From assembly GCA_035550315.1 (NCBI GenBank), contig DASZPL010000076.1, positions 1 through 12,582 of the forward strand: DNA of 12,582 bases, read 5' to 3'. Of this stretch, positions 1 to 5,596 are shown one piece after another. Both the position numbers and the translations under genes were made by a program. Position 1 is the stretch's first letter. Each line of letters starts with the position of its first letter. The DNA is from DASZPL01 sp035550315. GTDB lineage: Bacteria; Actinomycetota; Actinomycetes; JAFAQI01. The notes beneath the pieces are model-generated. The model was not told the origin of the DNA. It saw only the letters and a program-made list of their open reading frames with translations, and searched no databases.

Positions 1-473
1 GGCCGGTCGTCGACGACGGAAACCCGGCCGACCCCCGCCGCCGCGAGCAGCGCCAGCACGCTGGCGCCGACCCGGCCGCCGCCGACCACCTCGACGGCGG
101 CACGGCCGCGGGCTGCGACGACGGCGGCGGCCGCACCCGGCTCGGGATGCACGAGGGAGAGCGAGAGCAGGTCGGGTTCGAGCCTCGGGTTGCCGGCGAC
201 GGTGTCCGGCTCGCCCGCGGCCGCGTCGTCGATCGCGGCCGCGCTGCTCAGCACCTCGACCAGCCGGCGTACCCGCTCCGGCTGGTGGCCCAGCCGCGCG
301 GCCTCGCCTACCAGGTCGTCCAGCTCGCGCCGCCCGTCCAGCAGATGCAGGATTCCGACGTCGCCGACGTCGACGCCGGCGACCACCATCGCGCGCTGTG
401 GGCCGACGCCCAGCTGCAGCGTCTGGGGGTCACGCCACAGCCGGCGTAGCGCTGGCTTGAGCAACGGCCGCAC
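1..473 (-). CDS. ThiF/cyclodehydratase-like adenylyltransferase, N-terminal 157 residues (3' end beyond window)
   Basis: This partial gene reads off the left edge on the minus strand. The start is GTG at 473-471, with GGAAGG at 486-481 six bases upstream as ribosome binding site. The first residues, VRPLLKPALRRLWRDPQTLQ, are typical of actinobacterial proteins annotated as ThiF-family adenylyltransferase or TOMM leader-peptide-binding/cyclodehydratase-like (from memory of the family). An N-terminal domain of about 120 residues precedes a Rossmann strand-loop-helix: VEVVGGGRVGASV, with glycines at about residues 131-136, then a second strand ending VSVVDD near residue 155, where ThiF/E1 folds bind ATP. 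The catalytic and zinc-binding parts lie outside the window, so activity cannot be judged. It lies downstream of the DUF5679 gene on the same strand, separated by 156 bp containing a strong hairpin. The family is fairly secure; the substrate is unknown. Confidence 0.75.
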   Translation of the reverse strand, partial: MRPLLKPALRRLWRDPQTLQLGVGPQRAMVVAGVDVGDVGILHLLDGRRELDDLVGEAARLGHQPERVRRLVEVLSSAAAIDDAAAGEPDTVAGNPRLEPDLLSLSLVHPEPGAAAAVVAARGRAAVEVVGGGRVGASVLALLAAAGVGRVSVVDDR

Positions 474-574
474 AGGCGTCCCTTCCGAGGAGGTACGGCG
501 AGCCTGCCAAATCGCGGCCCGCGACCTCGGCGGCCGTCCACAGCGGCGGCGGGAGGGTGGGGTGCCGAAACGCG

Positions 575-610
575 CCGAGGGCGCAGGTGCGTCGCACCAT
601 GCGCCCTCGG
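575..610 (-). terminator. Hairpin terminator-like element after DUF5679 gene
   Basis: An 11-bp perfect stem (CCGAGGGCGCA at 575-585 with TGCGCCCTCGG at 600-610) is continued by a 5-bp inner stem (GGTGC/GCACC) with a 3-base loop and one bulged A. It begins 20 bases after the stop of the minus-strand DUF5679 gene. No real T-run follows on the minus strand (only TTT after CGCG), which is common for actinobacterial intrinsic-like terminators. It would separate the DUF5679 transcript from the ThiF-like gene, or partly attenuate read-through. Confidence 0.65.
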
Positions 611-629
611 GAGGTCTACGAAGTCGGGC

Positions 630-782
630 TCAGGCTTTGCCCAGGATTCGGTTCACCTTCGTGCCGCACACCGGGCAGGGCCCCTGCGCCATGCGACGAC
701 CGGACTCGCTCGTGCGGATCTCGCCTTGGAAGGTTCGCTTCTCCTTGCACTTCACGCAGTAGCCCTCGTAGGTGTCGGCCAT
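630..782 (-). CDS. DUF5679 family small zinc-ribbon-like protein (50 aa)
   Basis: Translated on the minus strand from ATG at 782-780 to TGA at 632-630. The product begins MADTYEGYCVKCKEKRTF and ends CPVCGTKVNRILGKA. Two CxxC pairs (Cys9/Cys12 and Cys36/Cys39) fit a treble-clef or zinc-ribbon fold binding one zinc. This matches the small actinobacterial DUF5679 family, whose length is also about 50 residues; function is unknown. A strong Shine-Dalgarno sequence, GAGGAGG at 793-787, sits four bases before the ATG and fixes the start. Unlike several neighbours it therefore has a conventional leader. A candidate -10 (TACGCT on the minus strand, 838-833) would give a leader of about 45 bases. The gene is easily missed because another frame is longer across the same bases. 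Confidence 0.9.
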   Translation of the reverse strand: MADTYEGYCVKCKEKRTFQGEIRTSESGRRMAQGPCPVCGTKVNRILGKA

Positions 783-832
783 CCGTCCTCCTCGATCGAG
801 CGCCGCCGGCCGGGGCCGGCCGAACCGAGGTC

Positions 833-838
833 AGCGTA
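833..838 (-). promoter_or_regulatory. Candidate -10 element for the DUF5679 gene
   Basis: TACGCT on the minus strand fits the actinobacterial TANNNT -10 pattern. The same hexamer precedes the histidine kinase and tRNA-fMet genes in this window. No convincing -35 hexamer is seen at 16-18 bp, so this is a weak call. Confidence 0.3.
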
Positions 839-890
839 GCGTTCACACGCTCAAAACCCCGGTATCTGAGCGTGGCGGGCGGCGCGGAAA

Positions 891-917
891 CCCATCTGCG
901 GCGCCGGCGCAGATGGG
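891..917. other. Hairpin, perfect 10-bp stem
   Basis: CCCATCTGCG (891-900) and CGCAGATGGG (908-917) are exact reverse complements around a 7-base loop. It lies 109 bp upstream of the DUF5679 start. It could be a terminator for read-through from DUF2342, or an operator dyad. The stem has no G.T wobble to reveal the transcribed strand. Confidence 0.5.
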
Positions 918-966
918 CACAAAGCGGGATATTTCGGCTGGTACTGCCGCCGCTCGGCCGGGCGCC

Positions 967-1044
967 ACGAAGCCCCCGCGGCGTGCGTGCGGTCGTTCGC
1001 CTTCCCCTTGCGAACGTCCGCCCGCGGTGCCTCGGGGGCTTCGT
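967..1044. other. Long (78-base) imperfect hairpin, possible structured RNA or terminator
   Basis: The outer arms ACGAAGCCCCCG (967-978) and CGGGGGCTTCGT (1033-1044) pair perfectly over 12 bp. After one mismatch, 980-984 pair with 1027-1031 (two G.T wobbles). After an internal loop, GCGG-T-CGTTCGC (989-1000) pairs with GCGAACG-T-CCGC (1010-1021), broken only by a T.T mismatch. The terminal loop is CTTCCCCTT. The length and the nested helices suggest more than a simple terminator, but I do not recognise a known RNA family. Confidence 0.5.
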
Positions 1045-1099
1045 CGCGACGACCGTACGGACGGGATGCGACCCGCGTCAATCACGGATTCGGCCCGGT

Positions 1100-1190
1100 T
1101 GTGGACGGGGCTGGGGACGACGTGGGGACAACTGGGGGCGTTGCCGTGGACAGCGTGCGGATGACGTTGTGGACGGCGATGTGAAGAGCG
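1100..1190. repeat. Degenerate ~11-bp-period array of TGTGGAC / DnaA-box-like units
   Basis: Units begin at 1100 (TGTGGACGGGGC), 1112 (TGGGGACGACG), 1123 (TGGGGACAACT), 1134 (GGGGGCGTTGC), 1145 (CGTGGACAGCG), 1156 (TGCGGATGACG), 1168 (TGTGGACGGCGA) and 1180 (TGTGAAGAGCG). The spacing is 11 or 12 bp throughout, about one helical turn. TGGGGACAA at 1123 matches TGTGGACAA, the complement of the high-G+C DnaA box TTGTCCACA, at 8 of 9 positions; several others match at 7 of 9. A reversed unit, TGTCCACC, lies at 1221-1228. DnaA binding is inference. Confidence 0.5.
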
Positions 1191-1229
1191 GCGCCACGCC
1201 GCTATGACCTGCGACGATCCTGTCCACCG

Positions 1230-1241
1230 GCTGTGCACAGC
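1230..1241. repeat. 12-bp palindrome GCTGTGCACAGC
   Basis: A perfect dyad whose TGTGCACA core lies 21 bp beyond the DUF2342 stop codon and next to TGTCCACC. It may belong to the neighbouring DnaA-box-like cluster or bind a dimeric regulator. It is too short for a convincing terminator. Confidence 0.35.
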
Positions 1242-1261
1242 ACGAATCTGGCGGTGTGGCT

Positions 1262-2512
1262 TTACTCCAGCGCCGACAGGTCGAGCCCATCGTCGGGGCC
1301 GTGCTCCGCCCAGCCGAGCGGATCGTCCAGGTCGGCCGCGTTCGGCAGCAGGTCGGGGTGCCGCCAGATCTCGTCGCGGCCCTCGCTGCCGCGGCGGTCG
1401 CCCAGCGCCTGCCAGAGCTGCGCGGCCTCCCGCAACCGGCGTGGCCGCAGCTCAAGCCCGACCAGTGACGCGAACGTGCGCTCGGCCGGGCCGCCGGACG
1501 CCCGCCGGCGCCGCATCGTCTCCTGCAGCGCGTCGAGGTGCGGCAGCTGACCGGTCGCGGCGCTGGCCGCGAGCGTGTCGACCCACCCCTCGACCAAGGC
1601 GAGCGCCGTCTCCAGCCGCCCGAGCGCGGCCTGCTGCTCGAGCGTCGTACTGGGCGTGAACAGCCCCTCGCCAACCGCTCGCTGGATCGCCTCGGGGTCC
1701 GACGGGTCGATCCCGGCGGCCAGCGTCTCGAACTTCGAGATGTCGATCGTGATGCCTTCGGCGTACGCCTGGACGGCGCCGACCAGATGGCCGCGCAGCC
1801 ACGGCACGTGCCCGAACAACCGGTGGTGCGCGGCCTCGCGCAGCGCGACGAACAGCCGCACCTCGTCGAGCGGCAACGTCAGGCCGGTCGCCAGCTCGCG
1901 CACCGACTCGGGCAGCAGTGCCGCAACGCCGGCCGGACCGAGCGGCAGCCCGACGTCGGTCGAGCCGAGCACCTCGGTGGCGAGCGTGCCGAGGGCCTGC
2001 CCGACCTGCTGGCCGAAGACCAGCCCGCCGACCTGCCCCATCACGCTCATCAGCGGGGTGGCCATGGCGCGCACCTCCTCGGGCAGCGCCTGCGCCATCG
2101 CCCCCGACACTCGTGCGGCGACCGGCTCAACCAGCTCGGCCCAGGCGGGACGGGTCGCTTCGAGCCAGCGGCGGCGGCTCCACGCCTCGGACGACGTCAC
2201 GCCGGAGGGCAGCGTCGTCGCCGGGTCCAGCCAGTGGTCGGCGAGCCGGATCGCGTCCGCGACCTCGGCGGTGTCGGCGGCGGTGGTGCCGGTGTCCGCC
2301 CCGATCACCGCCATCGCGCCCTGCCGGGCGAGCTGCCAGTTCACCGGACCGGTCTCGCCGGCCATCAGGTCGCCGAGCTGGCGCAGCATCGCGCCGAGGT
2401 CGGGAGTGGCGCCGCCGAACGGGTCGACCCCGCTCGGCTCGCCGCCTGACGGCGGCTCGTCGCCGGACGATCCACCCGAGAACCCAAACGGGGGTTTGGT
2501 CACCTCACCCAC
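1262..2512 (-). CDS. DUF2342 family zincin-like (putative zinc-dependent metalloprotease/hydrolase)
   Basis: The 416-residue minus-strand product starts MGEVTKPPFGFSGG and has a glycine/proline-rich head of about 40 residues followed by a mostly helical body. It matches the actinobacterial DUF2342 family (Rv3195-like, annotated as zinc-dependent metalloprotease or F420-biosynthesis-associated protein) by overall pattern: VALREAAHHRLFGHVPWL at about 222-239, then a helical C-terminal region ending LPNAADLDDPLGWAEHG. The zincin helix carries REAAHH (225-230), so the first histidine of HExxH is Arg. I recall this as a family trait rather than local decay. GTG 2512 is taken as start, 10 bases after a TATCTT -10 on the minus strand; GTG 2503 in the same frame is an alternative whose preceding GGTGAG is too close to serve as a ribosome binding site. 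It diverges from the SDR gene with 21 bp between starts. Confidence 0.85.
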   Translation of the reverse strand: MGEVTKPPFGFSGGSSGDEPPSGGEPSGVDPFGGATPDLGAMLRQLGDLMAGETGPVNWQLARQGAMAVIGADTGTTAADTAEVADAIRLADHWLDPATTLPSGVTSSEAWSRRRWLEATRPAWAELVEPVAARVSGAMAQALPEEVRAMATPLMSVMGQVGGLVFGQQVGQALGTLATEVLGSTDVGLPLGPAGVAALLPESVRELATGLTLPLDEVRLFVALREAAHHRLFGHVPWLRGHLVGAVQAYAEGITIDISKFETLAAGIDPSDPEAIQRAVGEGLFTPSTTLEQQAALGRLETALALVEGWVDTLAASAATGQLPHLDALQETMRRRRASGGPAERTFASLVGLELRPRRLREAAQLWQALGDRRGSEGRDEIWRHPDLLPNAADLDDPLGWAEHGPDDGLDLSALE

Positions 2513-2533
2513 GCTAATCGCGAAGATAGAGAG
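2513..2533. promoter_or_regulatory. Compact divergent promoter with overlapping -10 elements
   Basis: Only 21 bp separate the DUF2342 GTG (2512) and the SDR ATG (2534). The heptamer GAAGATA (2522-2528) reads TATCTTC on the other strand. TATCTT (minus) lies 10 bases before the GTG, and GAAGAT (plus, matching A2 and T6 of TANNNT) lies 6 bases before the ATG. Neither gene has room for a ribosome binding site, so both mRNAs are probably leaderless or nearly so, and the two promoters overlap physically. Confidence 0.5.
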
Positions 2534-3631
2534 ATGGAGGCGTCGGGCCGTGGCGTTCGCCGACGGCAGACCGCGCCTCGAACAGGGCTGACCGTCGGCG
2601 TCACCGGCGCCGCCGGGCCGCTCGGCTACGGGCTTGCCTCCCGGTTACTCGACGAGCCGACCGTCGGCCAGGTCGTCGGGCTCGATACCTCCGCTGCCGA
2701 TCTGCCCTCCGTCGTCTGGCGGACCGTCGACGTGCGCGACCCCACACTGGCCAGCCAGCTCGGCGACCTCGAGGTACTGGTGCATCTCGCCACCGACCGC
2801 TCGACCGTCACTCCCGCCGCCGACCGGTGGGCGGTCAACGTGCGGGGCACCGAGACGGTCGTCGCAGCCGCGGCGGCGGCCGGCGTACGGCGGCTGGTGC
2901 TGGTGACCAGTGCGATGGTCTACGGCGCGGCCGCCGGCAATGCCGTGCCGCTCGACGAGGACGCCGCGTTGCTGCCGGGTAGCCCGGATGGGCTGGTCGG
3001 GGAGTGGCTCGCGATGGAGCGCGCTGCCGCCGACGGCGTCGCCCGCGACGGGTTGGCGGTGACGGTCATTCGGCCGGCGTCGCTGGTCGGCGTCGTCGCG
3101 GACGCGTTGCTGCCCGGGTTGTTCGAGTCCGTGCGGCTGCTCGAGATCCGCGACGGCCGGTGCCACTGGCAGTTCTGCCACACCGACGACCTGCTGGCGG
3201 CGCTGGTCGCGGCGGTGCGCGGCGACGTCGCCGGCGTGGTGACGGTCGGCTGCGAGGGCTGGCTGGAGCAGGCCGACGTCGCCGCCATCGCCGGGATGCG
3301 CTCGCTCGGGGTGCGTCGAGCGGTCGCCGCGGCCGCGGCCGGGCGGCTGCATCGGCTCGGCGTGCTCGGCTCGCCGGCGAGCGAACTGCATTACCTGACG
3401 CATCCGTGGGTGGTCGGCTCGCAGCGGTTACGGGCGAGCGGATGGCGCCCGGAGTGGACCAACGAGCAGGCGCTGCGGGAGCATCTGCGGTTGCTCGGTG
3501 ACCGCGCCGGGCGCAGCTTGCTGGTGGTCGATCGATCCGGCGCGACCCGGGCGGCCGCCGCCGGCGCCGGAGCCACGGTGGCTGTGGTCGGCTCGGTGTT
3601 GCTGGCGCGATCGCGCGCCCGGCAGCGATGA
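2534..3631 (+). CDS. NAD-dependent epimerase/dehydratase-like (atypical extended SDR)
   Basis: The 365-residue protein has a Rossmann NAD(P)-binding start, LTVGVTGAAGPLGYG, with TGxxGxxG at 24-31. It continues with the acidic strand end VVGLD (47-51), VLVHLA (81-86), an Asn-containing helix VNVRGTETVV (101-110), VTSAMVYG (124-131), VIRPASLVG (178-186) and WQFCHTDDLLAAL (212-224). This is the actinobacterial SDR found next to DUF2342 and moaE (family memory). The usual catalytic YxxxK is absent: the equivalent stretch LVGEWLAME (154-162) has Leu and Trp there, so dehydrogenase or epimerase chemistry is doubtful and a binding or regulatory role is possible. A hydrophobic run near 340-357 and a basic end (RSRARQR) could attach it to the membrane. 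The start at 2534 is supported by the -10 six bases upstream. moaE follows 16 bp later. Confidence 0.8.
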   Translation: MEASGRGVRRRQTAPRTGLTVGVTGAAGPLGYGLASRLLDEPTVGQVVGLDTSAADLPSVVWRTVDVRDPTLASQLGDLEVLVHLATDRSTVTPAADRWAVNVRGTETVVAAAAAAGVRRLVLVTSAMVYGAAAGNAVPLDEDAALLPGSPDGLVGEWLAMERAAADGVARDGLAVTVIRPASLVGVVADALLPGLFESVRLLEIRDGRCHWQFCHTDDLLAALVAAVRGDVAGVVTVGCEGWLEQADVAAIAGMRSLGVRRAVAAAAAGRLHRLGVLGSPASELHYLTHPWVVGSQRLRASGWRPEWTNEQALREHLRLLGDRAGRSLLVVDRSGATRAAAAGAGATVAVVGSVLLARSRARQR

Positions 3632-3636
3632 CGGAC

Positions 3637-3641
3637 GGAGG
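3637..3641 (+). promoter_or_regulatory. Ribosome binding site of moaE
   Basis: GGAGG, six bases before ATG 3648. It decides the moaE start against longer in-frame extensions into the SDR gene and indicates co-transcription with that gene. Confidence 0.7.
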
Positions 3642-3647
3642 CGCCCG

Positions 3648-4091
3648 ATGACAGCCCAGTCAGCCGCCGCCGTCCGGCTGGCGGCGATCCGGTCGGCGCC
3701 ACTGTCGGTCGACGAGGTGCTCGCCGCGGTGGCCGCTCCGGCCGTGGGCGGTACGACGGTGTTCGTCGGCGCCGTACGCGACCGCGACGAGGACCGGGAC
3801 GTCGTCGCGTTGAGCTACAGCGCGCATCCGTCCGCCGAGGTCGAGATGGCCCGGGTCGCCGGCGAGGTCGCGTCCTCGCTGCCCGAAGGCGGCGCGGTGG
3901 CGGCGGTGCACCGGGTCGGTGACTTGCAGGTCGGTGACCTCGCGGTCGTGGTCGCCGCCGGCTGCCCGCATCGCGACGAAGCGTTCCGAGCCGCCCGGGT
4001 GCTGATCGACCGGATCAAGGCCGAGGTGCCGATCTGGAAGCACCAACGGTTCGCCGACGGCACCGAGGAGTGGGTCGGCGCTCCCGAGTAA
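3648..4091 (+). CDS. moaE: Molybdopterin synthase catalytic subunit MoaE
   Basis: This 147-residue cytosolic protein is the large subunit of molybdopterin synthase, which with thiocarboxylated MoaD puts the dithiolene sulfurs onto precursor Z (cPMP) to make molybdopterin. Visible family motifs are GGTTVFVGAVRDRD (34-47, with the conserved Arg44), the central HRVGDLQVGDLAVVV (88-102), HRDEAFRAARVLIDRIK (108-124) and VPIWKHQ (127-133). Lys124 and Lys131 correspond to the two active-site lysines of Escherichia coli MoaE. The length is normal. No moaD, moaA or moaC lies in the window, so partners are encoded elsewhere. It follows the SDR gene by 16 bp with its own good ribosome binding site, so the two probably share an mRNA. 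Confidence 0.92.
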   Translation: MTAQSAAAVRLAAIRSAPLSVDEVLAAVAAPAVGGTTVFVGAVRDRDEDRDVVALSYSAHPSAEVEMARVAGEVASSLPEGGAVAAVHRVGDLQVGDLAVVVAAGCPHRDEAFRAARVLIDRIKAEVPIWKHQRFADGTEEWVGAPE

Positions 4092-4096
4092 CACTC

Positions 4097-4124
4097 GGCT
4101 TGCAAATGCTGGCTTGGAAATGCT
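4097..4124. repeat. Tandem 14-bp direct repeat upstream of the small membrane protein gene
   Basis: GGCTTGCAAATGCT (4097-4110) is followed immediately by GGCTTGGAAATGCT (4111-4124), 13 of 14 bases identical. It lies between the moaE stop and the -10 at 4158, ending 33 bp before it, a suitable place for an activator site. It could equally be a recent slippage duplication. Confidence 0.6.
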
Positions 4125-4157
4125 GCGCGGCCGGCTGGAATCCGCGGACCACGGCAG

Positions 4158-4163
4158 TAGCAT
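4158..4163 (+). promoter_or_regulatory. -10 element (TAGCAT) of a leaderless gene
   Basis: TAGCAT fits TANNNT and is followed by 7 bases and ATG 4171, so transcription should begin at or next to the start codon. The -35 position (CTGGAA, 4135-4140) is poor. Confidence 0.5.
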
Positions 4164-4170
4164 TGCCGGC

Positions 4171-4392
4171 ATGGGTGTCCTGGTGTGGCTGGCGGTGCCA
4201 CTTGGTGTGACCGTCCTCGCCATCGCCTGGGTCAACTGGTCATCGCGGCCCCGCGGACCGATCGAGACGCACGAGTCGCTCGCCCAGCAGGAGCGCTTCC
4301 GCGCGGCACTCTCGAGTCAGCTTCCGATGCAAGCGCAGCGTCGTGCCGAGTCGGATGCCTACGACGCCGAGCTGCAGCGCCGAGCATCCTGA
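4171..4392 (+). CDS. Small single-pass membrane protein of unknown function (73 aa)
   Basis: The product starts MGVLVWLAVPLGVTVLAIAW. One transmembrane helix (about residues 3-22) is followed by a basic/polar cytoplasmic-type tail rich in Glu, Arg and Gln that is probably helical. This is a type I-like anchor with the tail probably inside (Arg26/Arg28 after the helix). I do not recognise the family. ATG 4171 is preferred over the in-frame ATG 4114 because a -10 hexamer lies 7 bases upstream and the extra residues would be charged and unlike a signal. The gene sits between moaE and the PDZ-S16 protease, 47 bp before the latter. It may be an accessory to a membrane complex, but this rests only on position. 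Confidence 0.65.
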   Translation: MGVLVWLAVPLGVTVLAIAWVNWSSRPRGPIETHESLAQQERFRAALSSQLPMQAQRRAESDAYDAELQRRAS

Positions 4393-4427
4393 CCTCGGTG
4401 CCCCGCCGGCGTCGGCTGCCCGCTAAG

Positions 4428-4433
4428 TAGGTT
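4428..4433 (+). promoter_or_regulatory. -10 element (TAGGTT) of the PDZ-S16 protease gene
   Basis: TAGGTT is followed by CGAGTG and ATG 4440, a six-base gap that predicts a leaderless mRNA. The decamer TAGGTTCGAG recurs exactly before the UPF0182 gene (8357-8366). Confidence 0.55.
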
Positions 4434-4439
4434 CGAGTG

Positions 4440-5519
4440 ATGACCCGCCACCGCGCCACGCTGGGCGCCGCGGTGGTCCTGCTGATCGCGCTCGTCGTGA
4501 TCGGCAGCCAGCTCCGGGTGCCGTACGTGATCCTGCTGCCGGGGCCCGTGACCGACACGCTCGGCACCGTCCCGGCCGATGAGAGCGTGAACGGCGCGGC
4601 CGGCAAACCGGTGATCTCGATCAGCGGCGCCGCCACGCACCAGTCGGGCGGCCACCTCTACCTCACGACCGTGCTCGAGCAGCCTGGTGACTGCAACGCG
4701 CAGCCCACGCTCTGGCAAGCGGTGAAGGCGTGGTTCAGCTCGACGCAGACGGTCGACCCGAAGCAAGTGATCTGCGCGCCCGGCGAGAGCAACGCCGCGG
4801 TGCAGCGTGCCGGCGTCCAGCAGATGCAGCAGTCACAACAGGACGCTGTCACGGCGGCGCTGTTCGAGCTCGGAAAGCACCCGAGCTCGGAGCACGTCTC
4901 GGTCGGATCGGTCGAGGCGCAAACGGCTGCCGGAAACGTGCTGCGCCCCGGCGACGTGATCGTGTCGATCGACGGCACGGCCGTGCACACGCTGGCGCAG
5001 ATCCGGGCCGCGCTCCAATCGCATCAGCCGGGCGACTCGGTGCGGGTTGGCTTCCGCCGCGGCGACAGCCTGCAGTCGGCGTCGATTCGGCTGGCCCGCG
5101 GCACCGGATCGCGGGCGATCATCGGTTTCGTACCGGACCGGGTCGCAACCTTCCCGCAGGTCCATGTCTCGATCGGTATCGATCCGAACGCGGTCGGCGG
5201 GCCGAGTGCCGGCACTGCGCTCGCGCTCGGCATCATCGACAAGCTGACGCCCGGCGGGTTGACCGGCGGCCGCACCATCGCCGGCACCGGGACCGTCGAC
5301 GGTTTCGGCCACGTCGGGCCGATCGGCGGCATCCAGCAGAAGGTCGCGGGCGCGGTCAAGGCGGGCGCGACGGTGTTCTTCGCCCCCGCCAGCGAGTGCG
5401 GTGACGCCAAGGCGGCGGCGCCGTCCTCACTGACGCTGGTGCGGGTGCAGACGTTGCACCAAGCCGTGCAGGCATTGCGCGCGATCAAGGCCGGAAGCAA
5501 CGCGTTCCCGCACTGCTAG
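4440..5519 (+). CDS. Membrane-anchored PDZ domain / Lon-like (S16) serine protease
   Basis: The 359-residue protein has one N-terminal transmembrane anchor (residues 8-24) followed by the family-typical VPYVILLPGPVTDTLG, so the catalytic part faces the outside. A central region (GGHLYLTTVLEQPG) is followed by a PDZ domain at about 160-225 (GNVLRPGDVIVSIDGTAV). A Lon-type proteolytic domain occupies about 240-355: GGPSAGTALALG contains the nucleophile Ser256, and IGGIQQKVAGAVKAGA contains the general base Lys301, 45 residues apart as expected for the Lon dyad. No ATPase domain is present, as in Rv3194c-type proteins. ATG 4440 is preferred over the adjacent GTG 4437 because it lies six bases after TAGGTT. 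A perfect hairpin follows the stop by 20 bases. The family is secure; substrates are unknown. Confidence 0.9.
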   Translation: MTRHRATLGAAVVLLIALVVIGSQLRVPYVILLPGPVTDTLGTVPADESVNGAAGKPVISISGAATHQSGGHLYLTTVLEQPGDCNAQPTLWQAVKAWFSSTQTVDPKQVICAPGESNAAVQRAGVQQMQQSQQDAVTAALFELGKHPSSEHVSVGSVEAQTAAGNVLRPGDVIVSIDGTAVHTLAQIRAALQSHQPGDSVRVGFRRGDSLQSASIRLARGTGSRAIIGFVPDRVATFPQVHVSIGIDPNAVGGPSAGTALALGIIDKLTPGGLTGGRTIAGTGTVDGFGHVGPIGGIQQKVAGAVKAGATVFFAPASECGDAKAAAPSSLTLVRVQTLHQAVQALRAIKAGSNAFPHC

Positions 5520-5539
5520 CGCCCGAATAACACCCGAAT

Positions 5540-5581
5540 TGTCAGCGTTTGCGGCTGCGATTGCACCCGCAAACGCTGACA
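5540..5581. terminator. Perfect 15-bp inverted repeat between protease and kinase genes (terminator and/or operator)
   Basis: TGTCAGCGTTTGCGG (5540-5554) and CCGCAAACGCTGACA (5567-5581) are exact complements around a 12-base loop. It starts 20 bases after the protease stop, as a terminator would, but no T-run follows. The right arm also covers the -35 position of the kinase promoter (-10 at 5591), so it could be a repressor or activator dyad as well. Both roles are inference. Confidence 0.6.
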
Positions 5582-5590
5582 GGTCGCCGT

Positions 5591-5596
5591 TACGCT
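5591..5596 (+). promoter_or_regulatory. -10 element (TACGCT) of the histidine kinase gene
   Basis: TACGCT is followed by six bases and ATG 5603, predicting a leaderless mRNA. The -35 window (about 5567-5573, CCGCAAA) falls in the right arm of the inverted repeat and does not resemble TTGACA, so an activator may be needed. Confidence 0.5.

Larger units (their letters stand above)
783..1261. other. 479-bp non-coding interval between DUF2342 and DUF5679 genes
   Basis: No reading frame here looks real: the open frames are arginine/proline-rich artefacts of G+C content, without ribosome binding sites or recognisable motifs. The interval holds, from left to right, the DUF5679 ribosome binding site and candidate -10; a 10-bp-stem hairpin (891-917); a 78-base long hairpin (967-1044); the palindromes CGTCGCGACG (1042-1051) and CCGTACGG (1053-1060); a phased array of TGTGGAC-like units (1100-1190); and TGTCCACC followed by the 12-bp palindrome GCTGTGCACAGC (1230-1241), just past the DUF2342 stop. 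Both flanking genes point the same way (minus), so the interval is 3' flank of one and 5' flank of the other. Confidence 0.7.

Noticed and set aside
1100..1190. CRISPR array
   Set aside because: The units are 11 bp, degenerate and contiguous, with no spacer/repeat alternation and no cas genes.
557..1207. Plus-strand 216-codon open frame across the left non-coding gap
   Set aside because: It runs antisense through the DUF5679 gene and through the hairpins and array, and has no ribosome binding site or recognisable motif.
851..1238. Minus-strand open frames inside the left gap, considered as a WhiB-like or other small regulator
   Set aside because: No four-cysteine iron-sulfur pattern, no G[VI]WGG-like turn and no DNA-binding tail. 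Composition matches random G+C-rich sequence.
1538..2591. Two plus-strand open frames of about 300-340 codons over the DUF2342 gene
   Set aside because: Low-complexity Ser/Arg/Pro-rich translations, mutually overlapping and antisense to a recognised family.
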